The notes below the pieces were generated by a model. The model saw only the letters and a list, made by a program, of their open reading frames with translations. It searched no databases and had not been told where the DNA came from. Shown in pieces: positions 39,193-47,660 of a DNA stretch of 57,115 nucleotides. Every line of letters starts with the position of its first letter. Within the stretch, counting starts at the first letter, position 1. Made by a program: the position numbers and the translations under genes. The stretch comes from Anaerococcus degeneri (lineage in GTDB: Bacteria > Bacillota > Clostridia > Tissierellales > Peptoniphilaceae): assembly GCF_017874475.1 (NCBI RefSeq), contig NZ_JAGGLO010000011.1:1-57115 (forward strand), given 5' to 3'.

Positions 39193-39221
39193 ATAATACA
39201 TCAAAATTCATAATATGTCAA
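39193..39221 (-). promoter_or_regulatory. T-box operon promoter
   Basis: TTGACA (39216-39221) and TATTAT (39193-39198) with a 17-nt spacer on the minus strand, just ahead of the T-box. Confidence 0.8.
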
Positions 39222-39289
39222 GGATATTTTCAAAACTTATAATCAAAATAAAAAGCAAGGATTAAAAGCCCTTGATTTTCAAATATAAA

Positions 39290-39318
39290 AAGGTAGCAGG
39301 CTCATGGCCTACCACCTT
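39290..39318 (-). terminator. P-type ATPase terminator
   Basis: A 12-bp stem AAGGTGGTAGGC/GCCTGCTACCTT (two G-U pairs) followed by five T on the minus strand, 7 bp after the ATPase stop. Confidence 0.8.
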
Positions 39319-39324
39319 CATTTT

Positions 39325-41400
39325 TTAAAATTTGTAATTATTCATATTTTGGCCTGCTATGGCGACTGTTGACATGTTGTGGATTAGGGATGAATTTGTA
39401 TTTGACAAGAGTCCCAAAACTCCTAGGATAATTAAGCTTGAATTGATGCCTACTATCTTCCTGTAGTCAGCCTTTATCCTCTTATCCATGGCCTTAGCAA
39501 GTTTAATTGCATCTACTAGGCCCTCTAGGCTATCTGTGCCTATGGATATATCAGAAATTTCCTTGGCTATGTCAGCTCCTTGATGCATGGCTATGCCAAC
39601 ATCTGCAGCTGAAAGTGCCACAGAATCATTTATGCCATCGCCAATCATGATGACCTTCCTACCTTCAGCTTTCTTTTGTCTGACGTAGGCTTCCTTATCT
39701 TCTGGGAGGACTTGGGATTGGTAGTAGTCAAGGCCTAAACGTTTAGCAACAGAAGCTGCTGCATTTTCTGCATCACCTGTGAGCATGGCAATTTCCTTAA
39801 AGCCTAGCTTTCTTAAATCTTTTATAACACCTGCTGCCTCTTGTCTGATTGGGTCTTCTATACAAAGGACAGCAATTAGCCTATCTGCAAAGGCCAAGTA
39901 TAAAAGTGAATAATTTTCCTTTAATTTATCAATCATTTGCCTTGTTTGGTCAGAAATTTTAATGCCCTCATCTTCTAAAATGAAGTGCTCTGATCCAATT
40001 AGGGCCGCCCTGTCAGCTATATAGGCCCTTATACCATGGGCTACGATATATTCTGGTTTTGAGTGCATCTCCTCGTGGTGGAGGTCCTTATCCTTAGCCG
40101 CCTTCACAACCGCATTGGCGATTGAATGTGGGAAATGTTCCTCAAGGCAGGCTGCTATTCTCAAACACTCATCCTCATTTATATCTGTAAGGGCAATAAC
40201 CTTGGCAAGGCTTGGTTCTGACTTAGTCAAAGTTCCAGTCTTGTCAAAGACGATGGTGTCAGCCTGGGATAGGTTTTCTAAAAATCTTCCGCCCTTGACT
40301 ATAACATCCATATCTGATGCCTGGCTAATTGCCTTCATTGTTGCTATTGGAATTGTTAATTTAAGGGCACAAGAAAAGTCTACCATCAAGAATGATTTAG
40401 CCTTGATGAAGTTTCTTGTAAGTAGGTAGGTGAGTCCTGCTCCTATAAAGGAGTATTTTACAAGGGAATCAGCCATACTTTCCGCCTTTTTCTGTGAAAG
40501 TGACTTATTTCTTTCGCTTTCAGAAATGAGGTTTATAATGTGGCTTAGCCTTGAATCATCGTATTTTTTGCTCACCCTAACAAGGATATTACCTTCTTCG
40601 AGGGCTGTACCTGCAAAGACAATTGACCCCTTGTTTTTCTTAACAGGTTCGCTTTCACCTGTAAAGGATGCTTCATTGACCATGGCAAGACCGTCTACAA
40701 CCTCACCGTCAACCGGAATTGTAGATCCCATTTCAACTTCAACAAGGTCTCCTATTTCCACTTCCTTAAGAGGTTTTAGGTATTTTTCGCCGTCTTCGAC
40801 CACAAATACCTTGTCAATATTTAAGGCAAGGGAATGGGCCAAATCGTCTTGAGATTTCTTAAGTGTGTAATCTTCTAATTTCTCACCTAAATCCAATAGG
40901 AACATAATATTGGCCGCATCGCCAAATTCCCCTGTTGCTAGGGACACAGAAATAGCTGTGGCATCCAAAAGATCCACATTAAGCTTTCTTTGGCGGATAG
41001 CCTTTAAGCCGTCCCTGATAAATGGATAGGCCCTAAGCATGATAAAATATGGGCCTAGAGGTGCTGGTATAAAATACCTAAAGAAAATTCTCCTATAGAA
41101 AGCATCCCTCAAAATCCTAAAGATATCCTCTTCCTCTTGTGGGTAGAAATCAGGATCATCTATAACTAAGTCTTTTATTGTTTTTAAATCAAGGTCTAGG
41201 ATAAACCTGGCAAGGTTTGGAAGACTTCCCTTTTCAAATGTAACTGTAAAGGAATTTGCAAGGGGATTTACCTTACAAAACTTAACTCCCTCTAGACCTT
41301 GGACTAGATATTTTAAATTATTGGCTAGGTCAAAAGAGAGGTCTTCCTCATAGACAAACCTAGCCCTAGTATCTAGCCTGTGGGCTAAACTTGCCCTCAT
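39325..41400 (-). CDS. P1B-type metal-transporting ATPase, atypical
   Basis: A 691-aa P-type ATPase. It has the TGES actuator motif (248-251), phosphorylation site Asp386 in DKTGTLT, a degenerate HP motif (EEHFPHS) and MIGDGINDSVAL. The N terminus has a ferredoxin-like region without a CxxC motif. The membrane motif that is CPC or SPC in most heavy-metal ATPases reads Phe-Ser-Cys (342-344, DFSCALKL), so the proline is missing. The metal is not evident; iron, manganese or zinc export is possible. The start overlaps the stop of the preceding small gene by 1 bp. Confidence 0.88.
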   Translation of the reverse strand: MRASLAHRLDTRARFVYEEDLSFDLANNLKYLVQGLEGVKFCKVNPLANSFTVTFEKGSLPNLARFILDLDLKTIKDLVIDDPDFYPQEEEDIFRILRDAFYRRIFFRYFIPAPLGPYFIMLRAYPFIRDGLKAIRQRKLNVDLLDATAISVSLATGEFGDAANIMFLLDLGEKLEDYTLKKSQDDLAHSLALNIDKVFVVEDGEKYLKPLKEVEIGDLVEVEMGSTIPVDGEVVDGLAMVNEASFTGESEPVKKNKGSIVFAGTALEEGNILVRVSKKYDDSRLSHIINLISESERNKSLSQKKAESMADSLVKYSFIGAGLTYLLTRNFIKAKSFLMVDFSCALKLTIPIATMKAISQASDMDVIVKGGRFLENLSQADTIVFDKTGTLTKSEPSLAKVIALTDINEDECLRIAACLEEHFPHSIANAVVKAAKDKDLHHEEMHSKPEYIVAHGIRAYIADRAALIGSEHFILEDEGIKISDQTRQMIDKLKENYSLLYLAFADRLIAVLCIEDPIRQEAAGVIKDLRKLGFKEIAMLTGDAENAAASVAKRLGLDYYQSQVLPEDKEAYVRQKKAEGRKVIMIGDGINDSVALSAADVGIAMHQGADIAKEISDISIGTDSLEGLVDAIKLAKAMDKRIKADYRKIVGINSSLIILGVLGLLSNTNSSLIHNMSTVAIAGQNMNNYKF

Positions 41401-41744
41401 TATTTATCTTCATCCTCTTTGATTTCTGCCTTGATTTCTTCTTTTAATTCTTCTTTGATTTGGTTAATAAGGTCTTCTTTGGCAACCTCATCTATATTAA
41501 GCTCTGCTTCTTTTTTAGCCCTTTCTAAATCTTCTTTAGCATTGGCTTCCTTAGCTTCTGCAACTATATCATCAGCAGAAACTCTTACTTGTTCTACTGT
41601 TTTGTCGATTGATTCCTTAACCCTAAGGCCACCTGCAACAGCACCTACAGCGGCTTTCTTAGCAAGCTGTGAGCTTAGAACCTTGCCACCAAGAGCACCA
41701 ACTAAAACGCCTGCACCGATTCTAATAAACTTTTTACTTACCAT
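41400..41744 (-). CDS. Small membrane protein paired with P-type ATPase
   Basis: A 114-aa protein: a Gly/Ala-rich hydrophobic N-terminal segment (about 6-45), then a charged alpha-helix rich in Glu, Ala and Lys to an acidic C terminus. It has the look of the DUF1490/DUF6110 group, whose mycobacterial member PacL1 is a membrane chaperone of the zinc ATPase CtpC. It directly precedes and overlaps the ATPase gene. Family assignment is by resemblance only. Confidence 0.7.
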   Translation of the reverse strand: MVSKKFIRIGAGVLVGALGGKVLSSQLAKKAAVGAVAGGLRVKESIDKTVEQVRVSADDIVAEAKEANAKEDLERAKKEAELNIDEVAKEDLINQIKEELKEEIKAEIKEDEDK

Positions 41745-41793
41745 ATTACTCTCCTTAAAATATATACTAATATTGTATAAATATTGTAATATA

Positions 41794-41821
41794 ATTATAG
41801 TTAATTATTTTACGAAGTCAA
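41794..41821 (-). promoter_or_regulatory. Promoter of the P-type ATPase operon
   Basis: TTGACT (41816-41821) and TATAAT (41794-41799) with a 16-nt spacer on the minus strand, 50 bp before the small gene. Confidence 0.7.
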
Positions 41822-41913
41822 GTTTTTTAATGTTTTTTTATCCCTCTAAACCTTGAATTAACAATAATGATTCCCTTTATCTATACGATTTTGTTTTTAA
41901 GTTTAATTGATGT

Positions 41914-41928
41914 TGATAATGATTATTA
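41914..41928. promoter_or_regulatory. Fur-type box
   Basis: TGATAATGATTATTA matches the 7-1-7 Fur consensus TGATAATNATTATCA at 13 of 14 defined positions. It sits between the diverging ATPase operon and the methyltransferase gene, nearer the latter. A poorer match (9 of 14) is at 41862-41876. The controlled gene is uncertain. Confidence 0.65.
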
Positions 41929-41988
41929 TAACCAAACTTACTTATAATGAATATCCATTCATATGAAGGCTTATTCTTGCATAAAATT

Positions 41989-42018
41989 TTGCTAGAAGCT
42001 TCTCCTAGCAAGTATAAT
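41989..42018 (+). promoter_or_regulatory. Methyltransferase promoter with palindrome in spacer
   Basis: TTGCTA (41989-41994) and TATAAT (42013-42018) are 18 nt apart. TTGCTAG/CTAGCAA (41989-41995 and 42005-42011) is an exact inverted repeat filling the promoter, which may be an operator. Confidence 0.5.
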
Positions 42019-42057
42019 ATAAATGAAATTAATGCAATTTGTATAAGGGAGGATTAA

Positions 42058-42549
42058 ATGAAATCAAATAAGCCACATCTTCCAATCTTTGGAGTTGGCC
42101 CAATCTACGTCCTATCTTGTTTGGGCCTAACAGTCCTAGGCTTAGTTTTAAATTATAGGGGATATTTAGAAATCGCTAAAGTTGACAAGGCTAAAACAGT
42201 TTTTGTAATTATGGGTTTTATCTTGATAATTTTAGGCCTATACTTATGGGTAAAAGCTGTTTTGATACAAAAAATAAATGCAAAGGTCAAAGATGAAATA
42301 CTTATTACTGACGGAGTTTATGGGATAGTCAGAAATCCTGTTTATACCGCTTTTATATGTATTTTTACTGGGATTCTTCTATTTGCAAAAAATTATCTCT
42401 TGTTAGTTTTGCCAATTATTTTCTGGATATATCTAAGCTTGTTGATGAAAATGAGTGAAGAAAAATGGCTAAGGGCCAAGTTTGGCAAGGAATATGATTT
42501 GTATTGCAAGAGGGTAAATCGAATAATACCCCGGTTTCCAAAAAAATAA
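42058..42549 (+). CDS. Isoprenylcysteine methyltransferase-family protein
   Basis: A 163-aa membrane protein of the ICMT/PEMT family with about four helices. The C-terminal SAM-binding part reads GVYGIVRNPVYTAF, then EEKWLRAKFGKEYDLYCKRV, ending NRIIPRF. Bacterial members methylate unknown lipids or small compounds. The start follows AAGGGAGGATTAA. Confidence 0.85.
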   Translation: MKSNKPHLPIFGVGPIYVLSCLGLTVLGLVLNYRGYLEIAKVDKAKTVFVIMGFILIILGLYLWVKAVLIQKINAKVKDEILITDGVYGIVRNPVYTAFICIFTGILLFAKNYLLLVLPIIFWIYLSLLMKMSEEKWLRAKFGKEYDLYCKRVNRIIPRFPKK

Positions 42550-42555
42550 GCATTT

Positions 42556-42625
42556 AAAAAGCTGGTAAACGATAGGCCCAAGCCCTTAAAGCAAGGGCCT
42601 TTTCTAAATTTCATACCAGCTTTTT
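42556..42625. terminator. Large bidirectional terminator
   Basis: A 70-nt nested hairpin: outer AAAAAGCTGGTA/TACCAGCTTTTT, inner GGCCC/GGGCC. It lies between the converging methyltransferase and argF genes. Confidence 0.8.
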
Positions 42626-42626
42626 T

Positions 42627-43646
42627 CTAATCGTATTTTAAGGTTGAATACAAAATCGCCTTCACAGCAGGAATCCTGTTTTCAGTTTGATCGAAAACCA
42701 TAGATTTATCAGACCTAAAGACCGAATCAGCAACTTCCATTCCATTAAAATCCCAATCTTTCATGTCTTCTGGGAGTTTGGCTAGGACTTTTTTCGCTAG
42801 ATTTGACTTTTGGTCGTGGAAGGCTGGCAGGCAGTGCATGAAAATCGCATCCTTATCGCACATAGCCATGACCTCATCAGTCACCCTGTAAGGGTAGAGC
42901 CTTCTTATCCTATCCATAGGTGGGTCGTCCTTTTCTGTAAGGGCAATCCACATATCAGTGTAGATTATATCAGCATCTGCAACTGCTTCTTCTATATCAT
43001 CTGTGTAAATTACATCTGAGTCGTGCTTGTCGGAAAATCTCCTAGAAAGTCTGACCAGGTCTTTTCTCGGGAAAAACTTCCTTGGTCCACAGCCTACGAA
43101 ATCTATACCAAGTTTTGAACAAGTGATGACAAGCGAGTTAGGCATAATATCGCCAGGATAGCCAAGATATGCAAGTTTTAGGCCTCTTAGATATCCAAAT
43201 TTTTCCCTAATGGTAAGCATATCTGAAATCATCTGAGAAGGATGAAACATATCTGTCATAGCATTATAAATTGGCACTTCTGTAATTTTTACCAATTTTT
43301 CTAGGAGGTCTTGCTCGTGGCCCCTATAGACGATCCCGTCATAATATCGATCAAAGACAGAAATGGTATCCTCAATCGATTCATTTTCGCCCATTTTTGC
43401 CTGGGTGTAGTTAATAAAGGATGTAGTCATTCCCAAATCAGCCGCTGCTATCTCAAAGGAAGTCCTAGTCCTTGCTGAAGCCTCCTCAAAAAGAAGGATA
43501 ATATTTTGGCCTTCTAGGTATTTGTGAAGCTTTCTTTGGGCTTTCAATTCCTTGAATTTTTCTGCCAGGTCTATTAAATATAAAATTTCCCTCTCAGAAA
43601 AATCTTTGAGGGCTATAAAATTTCTTTTTCTTAAATCAATTCCCAT
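42627..43646 (-). CDS. argF: Ornithine carbamoyltransferase
   Basis: A 339-aa enzyme that interconverts ornithine plus carbamoyl phosphate and citrulline. It has the carbamoyl-phosphate loop SARTRTSFE (usual STRTRT with Ala for Thr), HPSQM and HCLPAFHD. ATG 43644-43646, with GGAG 6 nt upstream, is preferred to an in-frame ATG 12 bp earlier. No other arginine or arginine-deiminase genes are near, so a catabolic role (ArcB) and a biosynthetic role (ArgF) are both possible. Confidence 0.92.
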   Translation of the reverse strand: MGIDLRKRNFIALKDFSEREILYLIDLAEKFKELKAQRKLHKYLEGQNIILLFEEASARTRTSFEIAAADLGMTTSFINYTQAKMGENESIEDTISVFDRYYDGIVYRGHEQDLLEKLVKITEVPIYNAMTDMFHPSQMISDMLTIREKFGYLRGLKLAYLGYPGDIMPNSLVITCSKLGIDFVGCGPRKFFPRKDLVRLSRRFSDKHDSDVIYTDDIEEAVADADIIYTDMWIALTEKDDPPMDRIRRLYPYRVTDEVMAMCDKDAIFMHCLPAFHDQKSNLAKKVLAKLPEDMKDWDFNGMEVADSVFRSDKSMVFDQTENRIPAVKAILYSTLKYD

Positions 43647-43647
43647 C

Positions 43648-44637
43648 TTATTCTCCATCTATAACTGTGTCTGAAAAGACAATTACTAGGTTAATATCCT
43701 TATTTTTCATCTCCAAAACCCCGTATTCCACAAGGTAGACCTCAGGGTTGTCCTTGTATCTCATATCAGGTCCCCCATCCTTGTTTGTGTGTAGATAGGT
43801 CTTTTCTATTAGGGTCGCATCGGCGATTTTTTCCTCTTCTAGGAAATTTTCGCTCCTTAGGTCAACTTGTAAATCCTTGTAATCAAGAGCCTTATTTGCC
43901 CCATTTTTATTTATCAAAAGTGCGTCTGGAAGAAAAGATAAAGTTAGATCTCCTGCCACAAGGCTATGGACCTTGACATTTGTTGATAAATCGCCAGGAA
44001 GACCATCATTAATCTTTAATTCTTTTCTAGCTGTGATTAAATTCCTATCATCATCTGCTTCTATTCCTTCGACCAACCAAACCTCATCACTTTCCAAAAT
44101 GCCCGCCAAAAGCTTATTGGTAAGGTCATATTCATCCTTGGCCCCACCTTCAAAATCGTATTCGATTTCAACAGGATTTGCCTTTTTGTAAAAATACATA
44201 AGGGCTCCAAGTATTGCGATTAACACAAGGAGAGGCTTAACAAAAGTTAGGATAATTCCTAAAACAAAAACAACTAAACCCGGCTTTCTCAAAGGATATT
44301 CATAACCAGCTTGGTCTAAGACATCCTTAAGGCCTGTTGATTCCATGTTTTTAAAATCAAGGCCAAAATCTCTTGACTCGGCTCCATTTTCTTCTATTTG
44401 TCTTTGGCTATTTCCTTTTTTGTTTGCTTTTTTTGATCCACCGCCAAAGGGGTTTGAGAAATCTTTTTGGTAGGAAAGGCCTGTGCCTGGTATATAGGCA
44501 GTTGTCCTAAAGCCGCCATTTGCTTTTTTTGTCACCCTAAAGCCCTTGCCGCCCCATGAAAATCCCGGTCCGGACTTGGACATATTAATCCTAAAGCCCT
44601 TGCCTAAATTAATACTTTTTCTAAATCTAATTCCCAT
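43648..44637 (-). CDS. DUF4236 membrane protein
   Basis: A 329-aa protein. The N-terminal 60 residues form a DUF4236 domain (GIRFRKSINLGKGFRINMSKSG and a GTGLSYQ motif). A hydrophobic segment lies at about 122-148, followed by a soluble acidic domain that I cannot assign. The gene abuts argF (1 bp gap), so both are co-transcribed; no functional link is known. Confidence 0.75.
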   Translation of the reverse strand: MGIRFRKSINLGKGFRINMSKSGPGFSWGGKGFRVTKKANGGFRTTAYIPGTGLSYQKDFSNPFGGGSKKANKKGNSQRQIEENGAESRDFGLDFKNMESTGLKDVLDQAGYEYPLRKPGLVVFVLGIILTFVKPLLVLIAILGALMYFYKKANPVEIEYDFEGGAKDEYDLTNKLLAGILESDEVWLVEGIEADDDRNLITARKELKINDGLPGDLSTNVKVHSLVAGDLTLSFLPDALLINKNGANKALDYKDLQVDLRSENFLEEEKIADATLIEKTYLHTNKDGGPDMRYKDNPEVYLVEYGVLEMKNKDINLVIVFSDTVIDGE

Positions 44638-44812
44638 TTCAACCTTCTTTCTTTAAATCATTATACCCAAATACTGGCTTTTGCATAAAAAACATTTATT
44701 TTATTTTTAAAATCTAACTTTAATAATATTCGCTTGACTTTTGGTTTTTCCTAGTATAATGATAATAGAAGTTAAGATATTTAAAATATAAGTTTAATAA
44801 AAGGAAGTTTTT

Positions 44813-45061
44813 ATGAATAAATTAAGAAAAATGATACCAAGATATTTTAGGGCCCTTAGAAATAAGGAAACACCTTTAATGGCAAAGATTCTCGCACTAT
44901 TTTCACTCGCCTATATACTTTTACCAGCAGATGTTATTCCTGATATCTTCCCATTTGTAGGCTATATAGACGATGCAGTTTTAACAGCAGGCCTTCTTTA
45001 TTTTTCAAATAAGATGATTCCTGAAGAAGTAATTGAAGAAGTAAAGAAAATAGAAAATTAA
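44813..45061 (+). CDS. YkvA/DUF1232 small membrane protein
   Basis: An 82-aa protein with the DUF1232 core AYILLPADVIPDIFPFVGYIDDAVL. It has one or two membrane-associated helices. Function is not established. It ends at a strong terminator shared with the opposite strand. Confidence 0.85.
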   Translation: MNKLRKMIPRYFRALRNKETPLMAKILALFSLAYILLPADVIPDIFPFVGYIDDAVLTAGLLYFSNKMIPEEVIEEVKKIEN

Positions 45062-45073
45062 AACAAAGCAAGC

Positions 45074-45101
45074 AAAAATGGATCTCAAAGGATCCATTTT
45101 T
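45074..45101. terminator. Bidirectional terminator
   Basis: A perfect 11-bp stem AAAAATGGATC/GATCCATTTTT. It serves the YkvA gene on the plus strand and glmS plus the dehydrogenase remnant on the minus strand. Confidence 0.88.
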
Positions 45102-45112
45102 AATTGCTTCTA

Positions 45113-45316
45113 TTATTCAGCTGCTAGGACTCCACCGTCTACAACAAGGCCTGCTCCGTTAATAAACTTAGCGTTATCGCTTGCTAAAAATAGGCAAGCT
45201 TTTGCTATATCAACTGCACCTTCATGGGCAAATTCTTTGGCAATTTCCCTACCAATTCCAGAATTTGCTCCCGTTACAACTACCGACTTATCTTTAAATC
45301 TAGTAAAAAATCGCCT
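45113..45316 (-). pseudogene. Short-chain dehydrogenase remnant with internal deletion
   Basis: Read on the minus strand, one open frame begins with the N-terminal nucleotide site (KDKSVVVTGANSGIGREIA) and passes after KEFAHEGA straight into the C-terminal end of the same family (DIAKACLFLASDNAKFI, then VVDGGVLAAE and stop). The middle, some 170 residues with the catalytic Ser-Tyr-Lys, is gone. No ATG remains at the 5' end. It lies 50 bp after glmS in the same direction, ahead of the terminator. Confidence 0.85.
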
Positions 45317-45365
45317 TTACTCTTTGCCTATCTTTTACCCTTAAAATCAGTTTACTAAACTAAAA

Positions 45366-47189
45366 TTATTCGACAGTTACAGATTTTGCGAGATTTCTTG
45401 GTTTGTCAACGTCAATACCCTTGGCAATAGAAGTGTAATATGCCATTAGCTGGGCTGGAATTACTGTTAAAAGTGGGTAGAGAATGTCCATTGTCTCTGG
45501 GATTTCAAAAATTTTCCCGCTTGTCTTTTCCATTCTCGCATCCTTGTGAGATGTGATAATAAAGACATTAGCTCCCCTTGCTACGACCTCTTCTACATTT
45601 GAGAGAGTCTTTGCTGTGAGATTTTTCTGGGTCATAATGGCAATAACTGGTGTATTTTCCTCGATGAGGGAAATTGTTCCATGTTTTAGTTCACCTGCTG
45701 CAAAGGCTTCAGTGTGGATATAGGAAACTTCCTTTAGCTTAAGGGCCGCCTCGATACTTGTTGCATAATCAAGGCCCCTGCCTATAAAAAATAGGCTATG
45801 CTTATCTTTGATTTCTTCTGCAAATTCTTTTATTATATGGTCATCCTTTAGGATTTGATCAATTCTTTCTGGGATTTCCCTTAAGTTTTTAATAATTTCT
45901 TCATAGGTGTTTTTATCAAGCCTGCCTAGTTTATTGGCAAAATCTAGGGCAAGGAGATAGAGGTTTACGATTTGTGTTGTGTAGGCCTTGGTAGATGCCA
46001 CTGCTATTTCTGGGCCAGCGTAGCAATATAAAGACTTGTCCGCCTCCCTATCCATGGATGAGGCTAGGGTGTTGGTAATAAGCAGGGTCTCTGCTCCCTC
46101 GTCTTTAGCTAGTCTTAGGGCCTTTAGACTATCTGCAGTTTCTCCTGATTGGGAAATTAGGATTACAAGAGTATTTTCATCTAAGAAAGGCTCATTATAC
46201 CTAAATTCTGATGCTAGATCGCAAAAAACAGGGATTTTTGTAAATTTTTCAAGGGCCCATTTTCCTACCAACCCAACATTATAGGCTGTACCGCAGGCTA
46301 CGATATAAATTCTCTTGAATTTCTCGATTTCTTCCTTAGTGAAAGAATCTCCATCAAAACAAATATGGTCATTTTTAATATTTAATTTTAAAAGCTCCTT
46401 AATTGCAGGGCCCTGTTCGTTAATTTCCTTGATCATAAAGTGGTCATAACCGTCTTTTGTAGCTGCATCCACAGACCAAGTTATTTTTGTGACCTTCCTT
46501 TGAGCTTCTTGGTTATTTTCGTCATAAATAGTGTAAGAATCACCATTGATGTCGATTAGGTCCCCATTTTCTAGGTAGATTACATCCTTGGTGTATTTGA
46601 GTAAGGAAGGAATATCACTTGCCATAATTAAGTCATCACCAGCAAGACCAAGGACAAGAGGACTTTCTACCCTCAAACCGATTAGCCTTTCTGGTTCGTC
46701 AACTGAAATAATCCCGCAAGCAAAAGAGCCTTCCAGCCTTTCTTTGGCTTTTTCAACAGCTTCTAAAAGGTCGCCCTCATAGTATTTTTCAACTAGGACC
46801 GCTATGACTTCTGTATCTGTAGTAGACTTGAAAGTGTAGCCTTGATCTTCGAGTTCCTTTTTTAATTCTCTGTAGTTTTCGATAATACCGTTGTGGACGA
46901 CAGCAATCCTACCATCATTTGAGAGGTGAGGGTGGCTGTTGATATCACTTGCTTCTCCATGGGTTGCCCACCTAATATGACCTATACCAATATTTCCACT
47001 AACAGGATTTTCTTCCAAGGCCCTTTTAAGGTTTTCTATCTTGCCTGCCTTCTTTACGAAAGAAATCTCTCCCTCATTAATCACAGCTAAACCTGCTGAG
47101 TCATAACCACGGTATTCGAGCTTTTCTAACCCGTCAACAATCACTTCCCTTGCATCAAGCCTTCCTTTGTAACAAACTATTCCGCACAT
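45366..47189 (-). CDS. glmS: Glutamine-fructose-6-phosphate aminotransferase
   Basis: A 607-aa enzyme making glucosamine 6-phosphate for cell-wall synthesis. Cys2 (MCGIVCYKG) is the glutaminase nucleophile. The glutaminase domain covers about 1-220 and two SIS domains about 285-595 (SQSGETADSLKAL, ASTKAYTTQ). It ends in the conserved NLAKSVTVE. Expression is controlled by a self-cleaving ribozyme in its leader. Confidence 0.98.
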   Translation of the reverse strand: MCGIVCYKGRLDAREVIVDGLEKLEYRGYDSAGLAVINEGEISFVKKAGKIENLKRALEENPVSGNIGIGHIRWATHGEASDINSHPHLSNDGRIAVVHNGIIENYRELKKELEDQGYTFKSTTDTEVIAVLVEKYYEGDLLEAVEKAKERLEGSFACGIISVDEPERLIGLRVESPLVLGLAGDDLIMASDIPSLLKYTKDVIYLENGDLIDINGDSYTIYDENNQEAQRKVTKITWSVDAATKDGYDHFMIKEINEQGPAIKELLKLNIKNDHICFDGDSFTKEEIEKFKRIYIVACGTAYNVGLVGKWALEKFTKIPVFCDLASEFRYNEPFLDENTLVILISQSGETADSLKALRLAKDEGAETLLITNTLASSMDREADKSLYCYAGPEIAVASTKAYTTQIVNLYLLALDFANKLGRLDKNTYEEIIKNLREIPERIDQILKDDHIIKEFAEEIKDKHSLFFIGRGLDYATSIEAALKLKEVSYIHTEAFAAGELKHGTISLIEENTPVIAIMTQKNLTAKTLSNVEEVVARGANVFIITSHKDARMEKTSGKIFEIPETMDILYPLLTVIPAQLMAYYTSIAKGIDVDKPRNLAKSVTVE

Positions 47190-47204
47190 AGTGCCTCCTT
47201 ATTA

Positions 47205-47345
47205 AATTATTTATGAGGCCACTGTGTCTTCTCTGTCACAGAAATTGCTCTCTGTTTTTGTCTAACACTAAGGCTGTGAACCCAGGAAGCTCCCGCCGAA
47301 TTTTCGATAACTTCCTCCCTCGTCATCCCAAAGGGATCTGGCGCT
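47205..47345 (-). ncRNA. glmS ribozyme
   Basis: The minus-strand leader carries the ribozyme core: AGCGCCAGA at the cleavage site, GACGAGG, ATCGAAAATTCGGCGG and CCTGGGTTCA, followed by the P3/P4 extension. Cleavage is expected between 47345 and 47344 with glucosamine 6-phosphate as cofactor, which destabilises the message when product is plentiful. Confidence 0.95.
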
Positions 47346-47369
47346 TTTAAATTTTTACCTCATCATTTT

Positions 47370-47397
47370 ATTATATACTTTTTTGTTTATTATCCAA
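47370..47397 (-). promoter_or_regulatory. glmS promoter
   Basis: TTGGAT (47392-47397) and TATAAT (47370-47375), spacer 16 nt. The start point would be about 20 nt ahead of the ribozyme. Confidence 0.7.
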
Positions 47398-47401
47398 GAT
47401 T

Positions 47402-47455
47402 TTTATCCGAGATAAATTATCTTTTCACTAGGTGAGTCTATTAATCCAGGATTAA
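47402..47455. repeat. Two extra short dyads of the CGA-loop kind
   Basis: TTTATC-CGA-GATAAA (47402-47416) and TTAATC-CAG-GATTAA (47441-47455) have the same build as the 5' dyads of the two structured elements, with different but still paired arms. Confidence 0.6.
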
Positions 47456-47466
47456 CATCTTTTTTC

Positions 47467-47660
47467 TTCAATCCGAGATTGAACTTATCTTATAAATGTT
47501 CTAGGTCATTTACATGACCACTCCGTAACTGGGGGAACCCCAAGGGGGCTTTCCGCATGCCCCCTCATCTGGTTCCCCCAGGCCCCCTTTCCGTTTCACC
47601 CCCAGGCGGCCCCTATGGCGGGGAGCAAATAAGGTAGATTTTCTTCGAAAATCTTTTTTT
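47467..47660 (+). ncRNA. Structured RNA element, copy A
   Basis: In order: dyad TTCAATC-CGA-GATTGAA, 20 nt, palindrome GGTCATTTACATGACC (47504-47519), CTCCGTA, CTGGGGGAACC pairing with GGTTCCCCCAG (47529-47539, 47571-47581), inner hairpin GGGGGC/GCCCCC with loop TTTCCGCAT, a CCCC/GGGG stem near 47610-47625, and the terminator AGATTTTC/GAAAATCT with seven T. It is far richer in G+C than its surroundings. A stop comes three codons after the only ATG, so it does not code. Confidence 0.7.

Noticed and set aside
45078-45344. 88-codon plus-strand frame
   Set aside because: It is the antisense of the dehydrogenase remnant, whose minus-strand frame shows clear family motifs.
47205-47345. glmS leader as something new
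   Set aside because: All core motifs match the known glmS ribozyme, so it is annotated but not novel.
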